From Agrypnia vestita (taxonomy: Eukaryota; Arthropoda; Insecta; Trichoptera; Phryganeidae), in assembly GCA_016648135.1 (NCBI GenBank), contig JADDOH010000132.1, forward strand, positions 1 through 64,000: 64,000 nt of DNA, given 5' to 3'. Positions 44,628 to 57,063 of this stretch are shown here, one piece after another. The translations under genes and the position numbers were made by a program. Each line of letters opens with the position of its first letter. The stretch's first letter is position 1. The notes beneath the pieces are model-generated. The model was not told the DNA's origin. It saw only the letters and a list, made by a program, of their open reading frames with translations, and made no database searches.

Positions 44628-46843
44628 TCTTAATTAATTAATTATCCCTCTGGGGACGAAATCCATCAAACGTGTTCTCAGAACAAACCTTGATAAAAAA
44701 ATATTGTGAAATTAAATTAATTTAAAATATATTTTTTAATCCTAATACCCATTATAGTTACATTCTCAAAAGCCAGTACATTAACACGTTTTTAATATGA
44801 TGTATCTGACCATCATTATACAGTCGAATAAATATTATTACCGAAATGATAATGCTTTTAGAAATTATAATCTAATCTCAACCAAAATCTTTTAATATCA
44901 CAAAGTCTCCCTTCTTAGAAGGCGCTATTGGGGTTGAATTATTATTATTTTTGCGATGGTAGAAAAACAGGTAGACCCAGCCATTTGAATTAAATTAGAA
45001 AATCATTCAGAGTAATTTCATTTCCGTCTGAAATGTCGTACAATTAAAATGTAAATTCGTCTTTACATTAACAAATGCTTACCCTAACCCAACCCCCTAT
45101 GTAATGTTCTGGATTGGACCTACAAATGGGGCTATGTTTCAAAAATATCTGAAACAAAACAATTGCTCAAAGCAATTATATTTTATTGTTTTGGATTCGG
45201 ATTTTAATGTAATATCCAAATAAAATATACATCGAAATTTATTTCAAAATTTTATAATTAATTTTGTGTAACTTTCACAATTTATTAACGTACTTCATTT
45301 TAGAGCTAAGTAAAGGATTATTTAGACATCTTGTGTGAGAAGACTATTAATATCCATTAGCTTGATTAGCGTCTAAGTGCGGGACGGGTATTAATATATT
45401 CTATTATTCTATATATTATTATCTAAACATTTTGTGAATTGCAAAAAAGGTAATGAAACGATCTACTTTCTTTGAGTATCATAGTTTAACATATAAATCA
45501 GACGTCAAATAACTATAATATAGCAATAAAATAAATCTCATGTTTTATTACAATAAATGACACGCGTATTATCGGCGCCCGTGCAGTAGCAGCTCGGAAT
45601 TGTATATATGCAATAGTGATGTAACGAATGTTGGATTTTTCATATTTGCGAATGCGAATGTTGACTTTTTCTAAATAATTTGTTTTGATTTGATATTAGT
45701 TTAGTATTATTGTATTTGTCAAATTGAACTAATATTCAAAAGTGATAAATGTGATATGCAAATTGCGAGATAAAAAATACTCGTGGAAAGGAAGGACCAC
45801 TAGTGTTATACGAAATGACCTTATTTTGTTTTTTGAGTTTAGTTATTATTTTGTTAATATTTTAATTAGACTAAGTAGAACAAAAGAGAAGAATTTCTAA
45901 ATTATTTTCCTTCCTCAAAACTGTCCCATAAACATTTTTTTATTAAAATATAAGTAAATAAAAAAAATATAGATCTTATCAGTTGTATTCTCATTCCATA
46001 TCATATATAATTTCCTTTTCGTTTGCCTAATATATTCGCACCATTTCTTGTGAATATGAATGCGAATGCGAATGCCAAAAATGATGCGAATATTAATGTG
46101 CAATATTAAAAAAATATTTTAACCACCAATCTATCAGTGCTTATGCACTACGTATTTCTATTACAATATGGAATGTTTAAAAAAAAGGTAAGCTAAGTAA
46201 AAAGGTTTATTTTTAGGATATCGAAGAAATCCAGTTGAAATGCGATTTTTTCACTAATAGGTATTTTCGACTATAACTATTGTTTTTTACGGTGTACATA
46301 TCTAGCGAGAATACTAAATAATACCTATAAAAAAAAATATTGAAAAATATTCAGCGGCTTTTGAGCCGAGAGTATGGCGAATTTACGAAAATATTTTGTT
46401 GTGAAACCGCAGTTTTTTTTCTGCTAATGAAAATATCTTAATATAATATTGTAAGATAATTTTGCTCGTTGTGATTCGGTATTATATATTTTATATTGTT
46501 ATCTTATTTTAGTGTTGGCTTAATTAGCCCTAAGGTATGTTCATAAATGCCATCAAACACCTAGTGATTTATGATACTACATTCGATAAAATTTGTATTA
46601 ATTTAAGAAAGGACTCTCAGATCCAAGTCGAAAGTAACAACGGGCTCTCTTGAGTCCACATTTATCTCAGGGACCACGTATTGAGCTATGGAAAACACTT
46701 TATAATTCAAAAACTAATTTTGTAATTCGACTCTTAGTCTCTTTGTTCATTCCCGCCCACAATTAGCTCGGCAGTTTCCAGAACTAAATTATTTTGTGCT
46801 GGTAACAGCTGCTTTAAACCTTCCAAAAATGTATGAAGGTACA
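44628..46843. other. Long AT-rich stretch
   Basis: Contains direct copies of GCGAATGCGAATG at about 45648-45660 and 46058-46074, related to the 6.13-kb repeat next to the hAT-like fragment. They may be ends of a decayed hAT element, and the minus frame 45915-46103 is a by-product. No gene called. Confidence 0.35.
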
Positions 46844-47606
46844 GATACACATGCTTCTTTACTGGCATGCTAATGAGCATGCCATTAATAAGCATGCCCT
46901 AACAACTGTACACACTTGCTCATTACTGGCATGCTTATTAGTGGCATGCTCATAAATAAGCATGTCCAAAGCTAACAATCAAACACACATGCTTATTAGT
47001 GGCATGCTCTTGTCATAGAATAGAGACGGTCTTGTTCAAAATGGAAACTTTGCAAACTGAAATAGAAAATTCAAGTGAACCAATAAATCAAAAAAGTTCC
47101 CGAGTTTCCAACCGCACATTTTTGATTTTAGTTTATATAATTTTTATTGTAAGATTTGAATCATTCATGCCTATTAATAAAGTTTCGTAAACATTATTTC
47201 TCACTATATTATTTTTACACAACGGTGACCGAGTATTCCACAGACATTCGTGATTTATAATAAGTCACGAAAAGTAATGTTTTATCATCTCCCCCAACGC
47301 GCCATATTTGTTTCATCCGTCGCGGACTGAGAAGATCGCATTGATAATACTAGCCGCGAAGCCCGCGAATGACATAAGCATGCTCATAAATAAGCAAGTC
47401 TGTTCACACATGCTCCAAAGATACCCCTTCTCTATGGTGAATGACAGTGGCATGCTTATAAATCAACCGGCGGTTGATTTTTGAGCATGCCACTAGGTGG
47501 CATGCTCATTTCTAGCAATGTGCGTACACACATGCCACTAATAAGCATGCCACTGTCAAAGTCGATACTGCGCATGCTCACGTGCCACTAAAGAAGCATG
47601 TGTATC
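46844..47606. mobile_element. Foldback element with clustered GCATGC palindromes
   Basis: Terminal inverted repeats GATACACATGCTTCTTTA at 46844-46861 and the complement TAAAGAAGCATGTGTATC at 47589-47606. GCATGC occurs six times in the left 165 bases (46865, 46877, 46892, 46929, 46944, 47002) and six times in the right 200 (47378, 47450, 47485, 47500, 47545, 47572), often as AATAAGCATGC or TGGCATGCTC. Such subterminal repeats are typical transposase-binding arrays of hAT-type elements. The unique centre (about 47010-47370) holds a 63-codon frame with no motif, and an AATCAACC palindrome sits at 47461-47479. Confidence 0.65.
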
Positions 47607-47993
47607 AGACGCTTTAATTATTTATCAGTTTGTTTCCAATGTTGAGATAACAGTCGCTCCCCACCGCAGGCACTTGTCTCAACTAGACAAGAACATATTT
47701 TTCTGCTTTAATTGTAACAAGAAATATGGCTTAATTAAATATTCAGTTGATTTATTCACAGCTTTCTTAATAGCGTCTCCATAAATGTAGGTACATACGT
47801 TTTAAAATACACACTGGGGCATGTATTATCAGTTTTCTCTATACCGCACCGGTTTACCGGTATATATGTTTCTAATTACTTACCGGTATTTTGGAAAATT
47901 TAAAAAAGTTTTGTATAGTTATTAATTTAATTATATTTTTACAATATTTTTATATGAAAATATGTTCTAAGAACACAGTTACTGGATTTGGTG

Positions 47994-48247
47994 ATAAATT
48001 ATAGAAGTCTCACAGAGACTAAGCTATTTATATACGAGAAAAATGAATGGAAGTCTCTTATATGAAATATATTCGAAACATATATATAGAACTTTCAAAA
48101 ATTTGATGATGTGTGGATGTTCTTACGATGGAATTGGTGAACGTTGCATTATGTACAGGTTGTAAGCCCTAAGCCATCGTATAAGAGACTTCCACTTTTC
48201 TCAATATATATAAAAAGCTTCGACTCCGTGATACTTATATAATTTAT
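47994..48247. mobile_element. MITE-F copy 2
   Basis: Outer arms ATAAATTATAGAAGTCTCAC and GATACTTATATAATTTAT pair. Shares ACGATGGAATTGGTGAACGT and TAAGCCCTAAGCCATCGTAT with the 44.3-kb copy, of which it is a shorter version. Confidence 0.75.
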
Positions 48248-49534
48248 ACTTATATTTTTAAACTACGACATATTTTCAGAGGGCAGAACCATTACTTAGA
48301 TATCTTCTCAGAAAATTCGAGGTAAATATTTTCAATTACCATTTAATTTTCTGACAACAAGCTATTTATATAGAATCAGAGAGAACTCTCTTTTCAAAAG
48401 GAGCAATATTACGTGTTATCTTTATTAATGGCTCATTTTAATTCCTTTTCTGAAAGGGAATGATTTATTTAAGTTCTTCTTCTTATACTGGCTGAAATCC
48501 ACTAGGGCCTGTTTGTGCAGTTTTTCCCCTCTTGTGATATGAACTCCATCTTTGGGGGTCATCCAGGCATCCTTGCCTAATGCCTGCCATCTATAAGTTG
48601 CGTATAATAAATAATCTTTACATAATGTTTCATTTTTGTTAAGATATATTTATATTAATTTGTTGTTTGATACTGTAACGCCATGTTGTTTGATACTGTA
48701 ACGCATGTTTTAAAAATTCTTCTCACCAATAAATTAGCGATATACCGGTATTAATTTACGGGGTGATGACATTTCTCGGTAGTTTTGCATACCTTAATAA
48801 ACATTAGTTTGTAGTGAGTGACACATAATCCATCGAAGAAATCACAATATTGTAACGAGCTGTTCGTTGACATTTGACAGTTCCATAGAAAAGTGTCACA
48901 TGCGCAGAACGGCGGGCCGGTATGCCCAGTGGTTGAAATAAGAACTAACATGATTAAATAAATAGCGAAGAAATGGAAGGGTTCTTACCCGAGTAGAAAA
49001 ACAAAAGAGAGCTGTTCTTTTGTGTTTGAATAAAAAATAGCAGTAGTATTGCGTTGCGAGCGATTATAAAATGTTGGAGATAATGTACAATATGCTAATG
49101 AAACAAGTGAAATAGCTATTAATGCAACCTTTCTTTCGAGATGTAAGTATATAAAATAATGTAATCATCGCCTATCCCTTTTATCCAAGTAAAACTGTCC
49201 TTTATGGTGGGTAGATCCAGGATTCATAAGCTCTGAGTTATCCTACGCACGATAATGCAACGGCTGCAGGTTAAACTCTATATCCTCAATGTTCATTTTA
49301 CCTTCCAACAGAAGGGAAAATCATATTTTCAAATTATTAAAGGTTTTTTTATTTAATTTATAACATAGTCAAGAGTTGATATATGTATACTCAAGTTTAG
49401 TAGTAAACCAATGAAATAATGGATTTCTTCAATAATTTTTTTTTTCTTGAAAACATAAAATCCGAAGTATGGCAACATCACAACACTGTTCCTTTATCAA
49501 TGATTCATTTTCATAGATAAACAGTTTTACATTC
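48248..49534. other. Unassigned stretch with a short tandem repeat
   Basis: TGTTGTTTGATACTGTAACG is present twice in series (about 48660-48704). The rest is AT-rich, and the 66-codon minus frame at 48751-48951 has no motif. Confidence 0.4.
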
Positions 49535-49990
49535 AAATTTATATAAAATAACTTTGTAAACACCACTTTTTTATTGAAAAAAATTCAATATGTTTCGAAG
49601 CCAATGGCTTCTTCGTCAGGATAACAAAAATAAAATTTAAAAATCGAAGTAAAGATCAAAATATAAAAAGTTATATGTGGAAAATGATAATATATAGTAC
49701 CTACTTAACATAAAAATAAATTTAAAAGTTAGCTGTTTGCAAAAAGGACTTGATTATTTATAATATTCAATTTACTATTAACACTCTTTTTTATTTCCAA
49801 AATTTCTAATTTATCAAACTGTGATTCTGTATAATTTGTATGTGAAATTTGTAAACCCTATAAATATAAAACTTTTTAATATTTTGATTTATTTTATTTT
49901 TCTTATCCTGACGAAGAAACCATTGGCTTCGAAACATGTTAAATTTTTTCAATAAAAAATTGGTGTTTACAAAGTTATTTTATATAAATT
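49535..49990. mobile_element. Foldback MITE with hammerhead-like hairpins in both arms
   Basis: Arms of roughly 95 bases: TTTATATAAAATAACTTTGT at the left pairs with ACAAAGTTATTTTATATAAA at the right. Each arm holds CCTGACGAAG, a hairpin (GAAGCC/GGCTTC in the left arm, 49597-49611) and CGAAACAT. A 270-base AT-rich centre has no coding frame. Only one copy is in the window. Confidence 0.7.
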
Positions 49991-50756
49991 ATAATTATGT
50001 CACCACAAAATAATTTTGCTGTATTTGAAGAAGAAGTTTTACTCGTACATTCTACCACGTTGATAGTTTTTGCTAGATAGTGTCCAGTACTTTCATAAGA
50101 CCTGTTTAAAAATGGTTAAAATACGTATCATTATGATAAAGACAAGCGCCGTCAGCTTAAAAAGTTTTAAAGTCTACTTTTAAATAATCCAAGAGTAAAG
50201 CGGAGAAGTTTTTTTTTCTTCAACTAAAACATGGATTACTCGCGTTTTTAAGAATATTCAAATACATGAAGATATGTACGACTTTTATATAGCTCGTACC
50301 ACTCAGGACAGACCTACGACTGGAGCTGGGTACATTATAATATAATACAAATATTTTATTGTGATAACATATTGAGATAAGATAAAAAACACCAGCAATA
50401 TGATTGAATCAAATACATATGAGTTATAAATAATTTTCTATGTAACAGTTTATGTCACCAACGCTACGCTACATGACTTTATTTCTAAAATTTATATAAT
50501 TATCTATATAAAAATTCTCATTTGTATTAAAGTTCATTTGTCGTGAACACTTGCCCATTTACCAAAAATATTGTCATTAAAGAATAAATCAATAATAAAA
50601 AATTCTAATAAAAATATATTTAGAAGAGAATTAAATACGTAATTAGGATATTAAAATAACTAATGTAAGACTGAAATTCAAGCATTTAAGAGTCCGTCAT
50701 TTTTAATTACGTCTATTCAGTAAGAATTATATAGGTTTGGCTTGGAGATGAAAGCA
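49991..50756. other. AT-rich spacer
   Basis: No feature recognised. Confidence 0.4.
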
Positions 50757-51215
50757 AAGACTTCGGGGAAGTCTTCTTCATTTTATTTTAAATATAAAAT
50801 ATTGTTTACACTTGGGGTGAAATGTTAACAGTTAAGGACATAGGCGACATCAAAGTTTGCATTTTTTAATCAATATTTCTAACCTATCATTTCATTTGTA
50901 AAATGTTAGACTAGCATAAATGCATTCGAATATTAAAAATTCATTCGCTCTGATACTAGTCAAATAAAATGATTAAAACGTTGCAAAAAAATAAAGTTTC
51001 ATTTTATTTGACTTGTATCGAATGAATTTTTAATATTGGATGTAAATTACTTTCATGACGGTATAACGTTTTACAAAAGATAAGATACAGATATTGAAAA
51101 AAATGCACACTTTAATGTCGCTTATCTCCCTTAATATTGACATTTCACCCAATGTGTAAAGTATATTTTCTACTCAAAATTGAGTTAAAAAAACTTCCTC
51201 GAAGTTTTGCTTCTC
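50757..51215. mobile_element. MITE-B-related foldback, different ends
   Basis: The core matches MITE-B (GGCGACATCAAAGTTTGCAT, ATTCATTCG, TTTTATTTGACTTGTATCGA, TGTCGCTTATCTCC), but the outer arms are new: ACACTTGGGGTGAAATGT pairs with ACATTTCACCCAATGTGT. Part of the left arm recurs at 42906-43010. The 70-codon frame at 51137-51349 is a by-product. Confidence 0.65.
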
Positions 51216-53340
51216 GCTATGAGACACTGTTTATAAGTACAGCCGAAATAATTCAATACAAAATATTTAGATTTATAAGAGATATAAATAAGATTTTCGT
51301 TTTACTATACTCTTTATTTTCCGATGTTTTCAGAAAAAAGTTTAATTAACCTTTATATTTGCCTTTCTACATGCTTTTATCTAACTCACTTGTATGTTTT
51401 TCTGACGTTTGTTGTTTGTTGTGTGGGAACTTGTAATTGATTTTTCACAACTTTCCACAAAATCTAGAGCTCTGAAACTTTCTACGTTTACGTAAAGTGG
51501 ATGACCATGCATTATTAAATTGTCGACATGATTTAGTAATTATTTTGATTAATATTAATAACCATGTCACTCACAAGCAAGAGCCGCAGAAACAGCTGAA
51601 GAACATGGCGTTCGAAGATTTGTTTTAAACTTTAAAACAACGAGTTTAACATTTGGATACTGCATGAGTAATGTTAAAAAATCGATTACCTACGAATGTG
51701 TGCAAAGCATGTAGGAACCTATTAACTTTTTTTAATTACTTGTTTGAAACGATAATTCAATATATTATTTATAACTGTCCGAAAATATATTTAACGAAAA
51801 TCGTTTTTTTTTCAGATTCGACAGTATACGTAGGGACACAAAACTTAGCACAAAAATAATATAGCCAACCACCCACGTCGCAACCAAACAGTGCAATAGT
51901 TTAAATGTGCAAAAAAAAATGTTGCTGAAAATATGAATACTAATTTTGTTTATAAATATTGAGGAATTCGTTGCAGTTCCTTCAAAGATGTTGTATCAAC
52001 CTGACTTGGATATGGATTCGCGAGTGCTGATCTACACATCAGATAGTAATATGACTTGCTCGAGTAAAAATGTGGATAAAATTTTGCAGTAATTATTTAG
52101 AGTTGAGCATCGATATAATGACCTTTTTTATAAATTGTCCGCTTATTGCATTTGAACCTTGATGACTGTATCTGAATTTGAAAGGAAGCGACGTGCATAA
52201 AACCTTAACTGTTTGGAGACAGGAAATTCAGAAGAAACAGGACATTATGTAAAAATGTATGTTTCATTTAATAAAAGATGTGTATATTAATTAGGCTACA
52301 ATATACATAAATGGTGGCGACACTGAATTATACAAAATGATATAATCCTTGGCATTTTTACTGTGTATTGGGTAATTATAATCTAATCGATATCATTTTC
52401 TAAATATTAGTTTAAAATATGATATCAATCAGAGTATCGCTAAAAGTGGTTATACACCTTGGGACATCAAAAAAAATTTCAAATGAAAAACATGACGTAA
52501 TTACTGCACATGAAAATTAATTTTACTCTCATTGTTCACGGTATAGATTGTTTAATATTTTGCGCTTACAAATTAATTGGAAAATTCAAAAATGGTGAAT
52601 TGATATGCTGTCTGCTAATGTCTTTCTCTATTGTGTAGCATATAAAAAAATTATGCAAATTAGATCTAATATAAAAAATAATTTTCAATTTTCCCCAAAA
52701 AAACATGACAAGCAAATTTATTTTATTTGTATTTTATCAAAAAAATCGAGGTTTTCATATCACAAAGGTCAGCTGCTTCCAGGAAAGAAAAAAAAACCTA
52801 ATTTCAACATCTTCCCCCTTTTTCAACATTTCTTTACTAATACCATATAATTTTCTTCATTATTAGTAGGTCATAACAATTAAATAAAACTTTACCATGT
52901 TATAAAATCAAACGTTATAATAACCCTAATTTTTAATACAAAAATAATTCAAATCATAAATAATTATTTTATTGTATTTTACGATTTTTATAACTATATT
53001 CAACATTTTACTATGTATAATTTTACATTCCTTTTTTATTTCCCCTTAGCCCTTGCAAATTTACAGGAATACATTAGATATTATTTTATATATATCTTTT
53101 TGTTTTTTTAACTTCCTACCAATGAACTATTTGATTTCTCCTAATAAAATAAAATTAAATCAAACAGATATTATTTTTTTTTTTTATTATTATAAAATAA
53201 AAAAAATATATTTGGTTTTTAAAGCCAACTTCATAATGATAAAGCAGCTTAAAACATAATATGTTTATTAATTTAAATTATCATGTCAAACCACAAAGTG
53301 TAAAAATACAATTTTATACGTTTTTAACAAAACTGTGTAT
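51216..53340. other. Long AT-rich stretch upstream of the CpG island
   Basis: Several frames of 60-80 codons occur, but all are low-complexity or motif-free. No shared repeats found. Upstream regulatory DNA for the 54-kb gene is possible. Confidence 0.4.
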
Positions 53341-53469
53341 TTTAGTAAATGTTTATTGTATTTTCTTGCTCGGTCGGGACAGGACCGGCGGAGCCGGAGA
53401 CGTTCAGATCACACGAGAAAAAGTTTTTCAAAAGCTCCAGCAAACTTTTATAGAAAACTTGTAAAAAGG

Positions 53470-54150
53470 GCTATACTGAACCGTCCCACGCTCGTAAAAT
53501 TTGCGGCGCCGCCGTCGACCCGATGCTCGCGCGCGCGTTTTACTACCCGAGTCGGCGGATTACTCGTCCGGGCGGGCGTCGGATGGCCGCACGGAAAAGC
53601 CTCTCTGGGCGCGGGGGAGGGGCGGTGCAGCAAGTTGTGTGAGTCAGTCCACAGGTTGGCTGTGAATGGCCGATAGTTTACCGAAACCGCTCGCAGCGCG
53701 CGCACGCGTGCAGCGCTCCCCTTCCCACGCTTTGCTAATGTCAAAGTTTGCTCGGGAGGACACCCGCGGCCGCAGGAGCCGACCGCTGTGCTCGAGTACG
53801 ACCGAAAATCGGATCAAAACTATTTGTCCGACGTCGAATATCATCCGTTCCATGTGCGTTCTGTGTACTTGTTCAGTGACATAATTTGATAACACCGTGT
53901 GATAGTAGCGTGCACCGTGTGAGACAGTCGATCGTCATTCATCCTCTCCTCTGCCGCTGCTGGTGCCATCTGCGCGGGTCCGCTGGTCTCCCGGCCTTAT
54001 CAAAAGCGCCAGAGACGATCTGGATCGCTATCGGCGGAACTCGTGTTCGTAATAATTCCTCGTGAGGGTTGCGCGATGCGACTGACATTTAAATGCGGTT
54101 CTTGCCCGTGATGGTTTGACGCGAGAGAGGCGAGGGACAATACAATTAGT
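53470..54150 (+). promoter_or_regulatory. CpG-rich promoter and 5' leader candidate
   Basis: The most GC- and CpG-rich stretch of the window (for example GCGCGCGCGTTTTACTACCC and GCGCGCACGCGTGCAGCG). TCAGT, the arthropod initiator sequence, occurs at 53643-53647 and 53873-53877, and either could mark transcription starts. Short upstream ATGs lie at about 54075, 54094 and 54111 (the last reads ATG-GTT-TGA), so translation may be dampened by small upstream frames. Open frames inside on both strands (53335-53895) are typical of GC-rich DNA and are not called. Confidence 0.5.
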
Positions 54151-54217
54151 ATGGATAAAGTGAAGGCGAGAGATCTGGAGAAGCACAGAGCCGACCGGCT
54201 TAGCCATAGCGTTCTAG
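54151..54217 (+). CDS. Putative first coding exon of an unidentified gene
   Basis: The ATG at 54151 has A at -3 and G at +4, a good start context, and an in-frame TGA at 54109-54111 upstream shows the frame begins here. It reads MDKVKARDLEKHRADRLSHS then VL, and ends CTAG|GTAAGG, a near-consensus splice donor after 67 bases (phase 1). The residues are charged and probably helical. I recognise no family from them. The CpG-rich leader and the long following intron are typical of developmental regulators, but that is inference. No acceptor exon is identified within the window. Confidence 0.5.
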
Positions 54218-55809
54218 GTAAGGAATATTCTAATGCAGTCTATCTCTGATTCCTATTGGATACAATTGATGTGACTCAGATTGATCTCTCATGTCCTATT
54301 GCAATAATACGAGAACAAACTTCCTCACACACTCATCGTTGCCGAGCTACATAGACTGGGCAATGGGTGCAGAGAGTGTGTAGATGTATTCCACGATAGC
54401 TTGACTGCTTTCGACATGCAGTCGACTCGAAGACTTTTTAATGTTGTTTTGATTACTTTACTTTACTTTGCTTTTTAATGTTGTTTAAACTTTAAGTTTT
54501 ATTTTTGCTTTTTACAATTTTTTCAGTGTCGCTATGCACGTACGTACACAAATAAATAAATAAATACACCCACACCAGATCATTAATGATCAATCACTGC
54601 ATCTGTTACTTTCTTATTCATTTTCTTTTACAAAATTTCCTTTGTATTGTACATTCTGATCACTGTGGTTTTCAAAATACAAAATGAAGCTCACCACTAC
54701 ACTCCGATTTAAAATCTGAATCGAGTGTTTAACTTTATGAATCAAAAATTTGCGTTACATATTATCTGAATGGCTCGAGTCGTTGCATTTGAATAAGTCG
54801 TGGGGTTGTTTCATCTGTCTGCGAGACTTCCTTTTTTTCATATTTAGCGGTCCCTTGTTCTCGAACGTCCATGATCGCAGTAATAAGAGAGTAACATCCC
54901 TTCGATATCTCTTTTGTGGTCTAGTTTCCTGGACACTCCCCTACTTCCGCCTTGATTGCAAGTGGTACGCTGACTTGCAGGGCTGTCTTAACGGTTTTCC
55001 TGTAACACTACATTTACCATATAGCTCTGAGAAAATCCTTTTTAATATACTAGCAGTCCATCCCTGACTAGATCAACTAAACATTGTGACTTCAGTGTGT
55101 ATCTTTGCGACGACATACTATAAACAATATTTTGCAGTATTTGCTTTATTAAACTTGCAATACGCAATTAACTGTCAGAAAAAACTGACTCACCAGAAGA
55201 CGATGTTCATTTTATACAATTTACATTGCGCCATAAAATATAACCGCTTAAAGTATCCACCATAAATGCACCATCAATTACGAGGCTGCACTGGAAGATT
55301 AAACTGCAGGAAGACCTCGTTTCAAGTTTAATAAGCTCCCTATCTGTTAGCTAGGCAGCGCCAAGTTGAAAGCAACAGGTCACTTGGTGAGGATGTAAGT
55401 AATCAATCTTAACATTTAATAAAGGTCCATTTCTGCATCCCAACTTCGATGAAAAAAAAACATAGTGAGATCTAATCAAATTTGAGGGACTTCCCTAAAA
55501 TACTGGCGAGGACACAACACGCGGTGTAAATCGTTTTGCAAATAAATTGTGTTTGTGCTACCGAGATATGTTTGTTTCTGGAAATGATAACAATAAAGCA
55601 TTATCATTGCTATCTTTATATATTCTAAGTACTTGAAATATTGCTTCTGAGAATAAATAATTTGATAATCTAATTAAATACCTCGTCATCATTAGTCTTC
55701 GCTATGCAATTCCTGCTGGGTCTTGGTCTCCTCAAAAATTTTCCTCCGTTGATCCCTATCACGATCTATTTATTTCTTTCCAGTCCTCCTCGACTACTTG
55801 GATAGGTAT
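54218..55809 (+). other. Start of putative first intron
   Basis: Begins GTAAGGAATATT. A 105-codon frame at 54750-55067 has no motif. No repeat family found. If the exon call is right, the intron runs beyond the window end. Confidence 0.4.
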
Positions 55810-56080
55810 ATTCTACTGTGTTCAAAAAATATCGAACCTTTGGTGGGCACAAAATATTTATTCATATACATTATACTTTCTTTAGTATCCTTCAAATTAG
55901 TCCCCTTGGTAATACACACACTTCTCCAGCGGTCCAACTAATGATGGGCATGCTTCTAGAACGCATCTTTCATTTCAAATCGGGTCCTTTTCAGCAGTAT
56001 TTTAATTCTGGGAATAGCCAAAAACCACAAAAAGACATGCCGGGAGAGTAGAGAGCCTGACAAACCAGTAGAATGCTGTG
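55810..56080 (-). pseudogene. Mariner transposase C-terminal remnant
   Basis: On the minus strand ALYSPGMSFCGFWLFPELK corresponds to the family's SPDLxPxDFxLFPxLK segment, with the third catalytic aspartate and its neighbour lost. Further on, in another frame, LDRWRSVCITKGTNLK corresponds to the closing W-x-x-R-W-x-x-C-I-x-x-x-G-x-Y-F motif. It then runs to TTCAAAAAATATCGAACCTT, possibly near one end of the element. A different family from the intact copy at 13.3 kb. Confidence 0.55.
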
Positions 56081-56164
56081 TTCATTTGATATTAATTAGA
56101 TATTGTCACTCCATCTTAGTTTTATGCTGCGTTTTATTGGTTTTGTGTTCAACAACCATTATCA

Positions 56165-56345
56165 TCAGCATCAATGGCGCTATAACCCAATATGGATCCT
56201 GGCCTCTTTAAGAAGTCGCCTCCACTCCTTTCTCTCCATTACCACCTGTCGCCAGTTGGTCACGCCCAGAGCTCGCGGAACTTTTCCACCCTATCCATCC
56301 ATCTCAACTTTGGCCTCCCGACATTTCTTCTGTCAACGATATTTG
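56165..56345 (-). pseudogene. RTE-like reverse transcriptase C-terminus
   Basis: The minus strand reads VDRRNVGRPKLRWMDRVEK and, after a frameshift, EWRRLLKEARIHIGL and a stop. This is a characteristic RTE-clade ending (RGVGRPxLRWxDxVExD...WRRLxxEAxxHxGL). It lies directly upstream of the mariner remnant. Only the last 60 or so residues are present. Confidence 0.75.
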
Positions 56346-57063
56346 TGGAGTATATAATTTTTATGTGTTCAACAACGGCTTAAGTGATTTCTATGCAGTC
56401 ATCCACTATTTTTGGCCATCCTTCTTATTCCTTCAAATCTTCCTATTTGACACTTATCTCGTCTACATTTATCTTTGTCAGTATTTCATGTTCCAAATTA
56501 ATATATTACCATATTTTCTAATAACCTTTGCATGTACTTAAACTTTGGTGATATTTCTGGACAAAAATCTAGATATTATTAGATAGATGGATTATAATTT
56601 GGAAGGAATATAATAAAGATTGTGTTTCCTGATGTTTTACGAGCGTTGGACCTACACCATCACCATTATCGACACTAATCGTAAGAGTTCAATCTTTTGA
56701 CTCGGTAGAACTGTTTGAAAATAAATATGACAAGAATTGAATAGCAAAAGAAAATCAGGAAAAGTTGTCGAGGTTGCCATCACCGACCACTCTATATATA
56801 TGTATGCGATGTTTGGTCTCTCACATGAAAATAGGTTACATATTTTTGAATATAAAGTCGTGTGCAAGTTTACAACCCTAACTGGAGAATGGAGAGGGCA
56901 AAAGAACCTGTAACTTCGCGAATGGTATACTCCCTAAAATATCCTGAGGAAAGTGAAAGCAAGGAGTGGACGTGACATTTAGTGAGAGCAGATGAGTTCC
57001 GTAACGTGTACAAAACCCGTCATACACAAGTCAACAGGATCGAGATATTAAAATATGATTTAC
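56346..57063. other. Unassigned intronic stretch
   Basis: AT-rich, slightly GC-richer at 56880-57000. A 71-codon minus frame (56652-56867) has no motif. Confidence 0.35.

Noticed and set aside
46860..47580. CRISPR array suggested by repeated GCATGC units
   Set aside because: The units are short, irregularly spaced palindromes inside inverted ends, in an animal genome. Spacer/repeat lengths are not regular.
53335..53895. Overlapping 70-113-codon frames on both strands in the CpG island
   Set aside because: GC-rich DNA has few stop codons. Translations are arginine-rich and motif-free, and better explained as promoter/leader.
54750..55067. 105-codon plus-strand frame as a gene
   Set aside because: No motif, no splice or promoter context of its own, lies inside the putative intron and is composition-driven.
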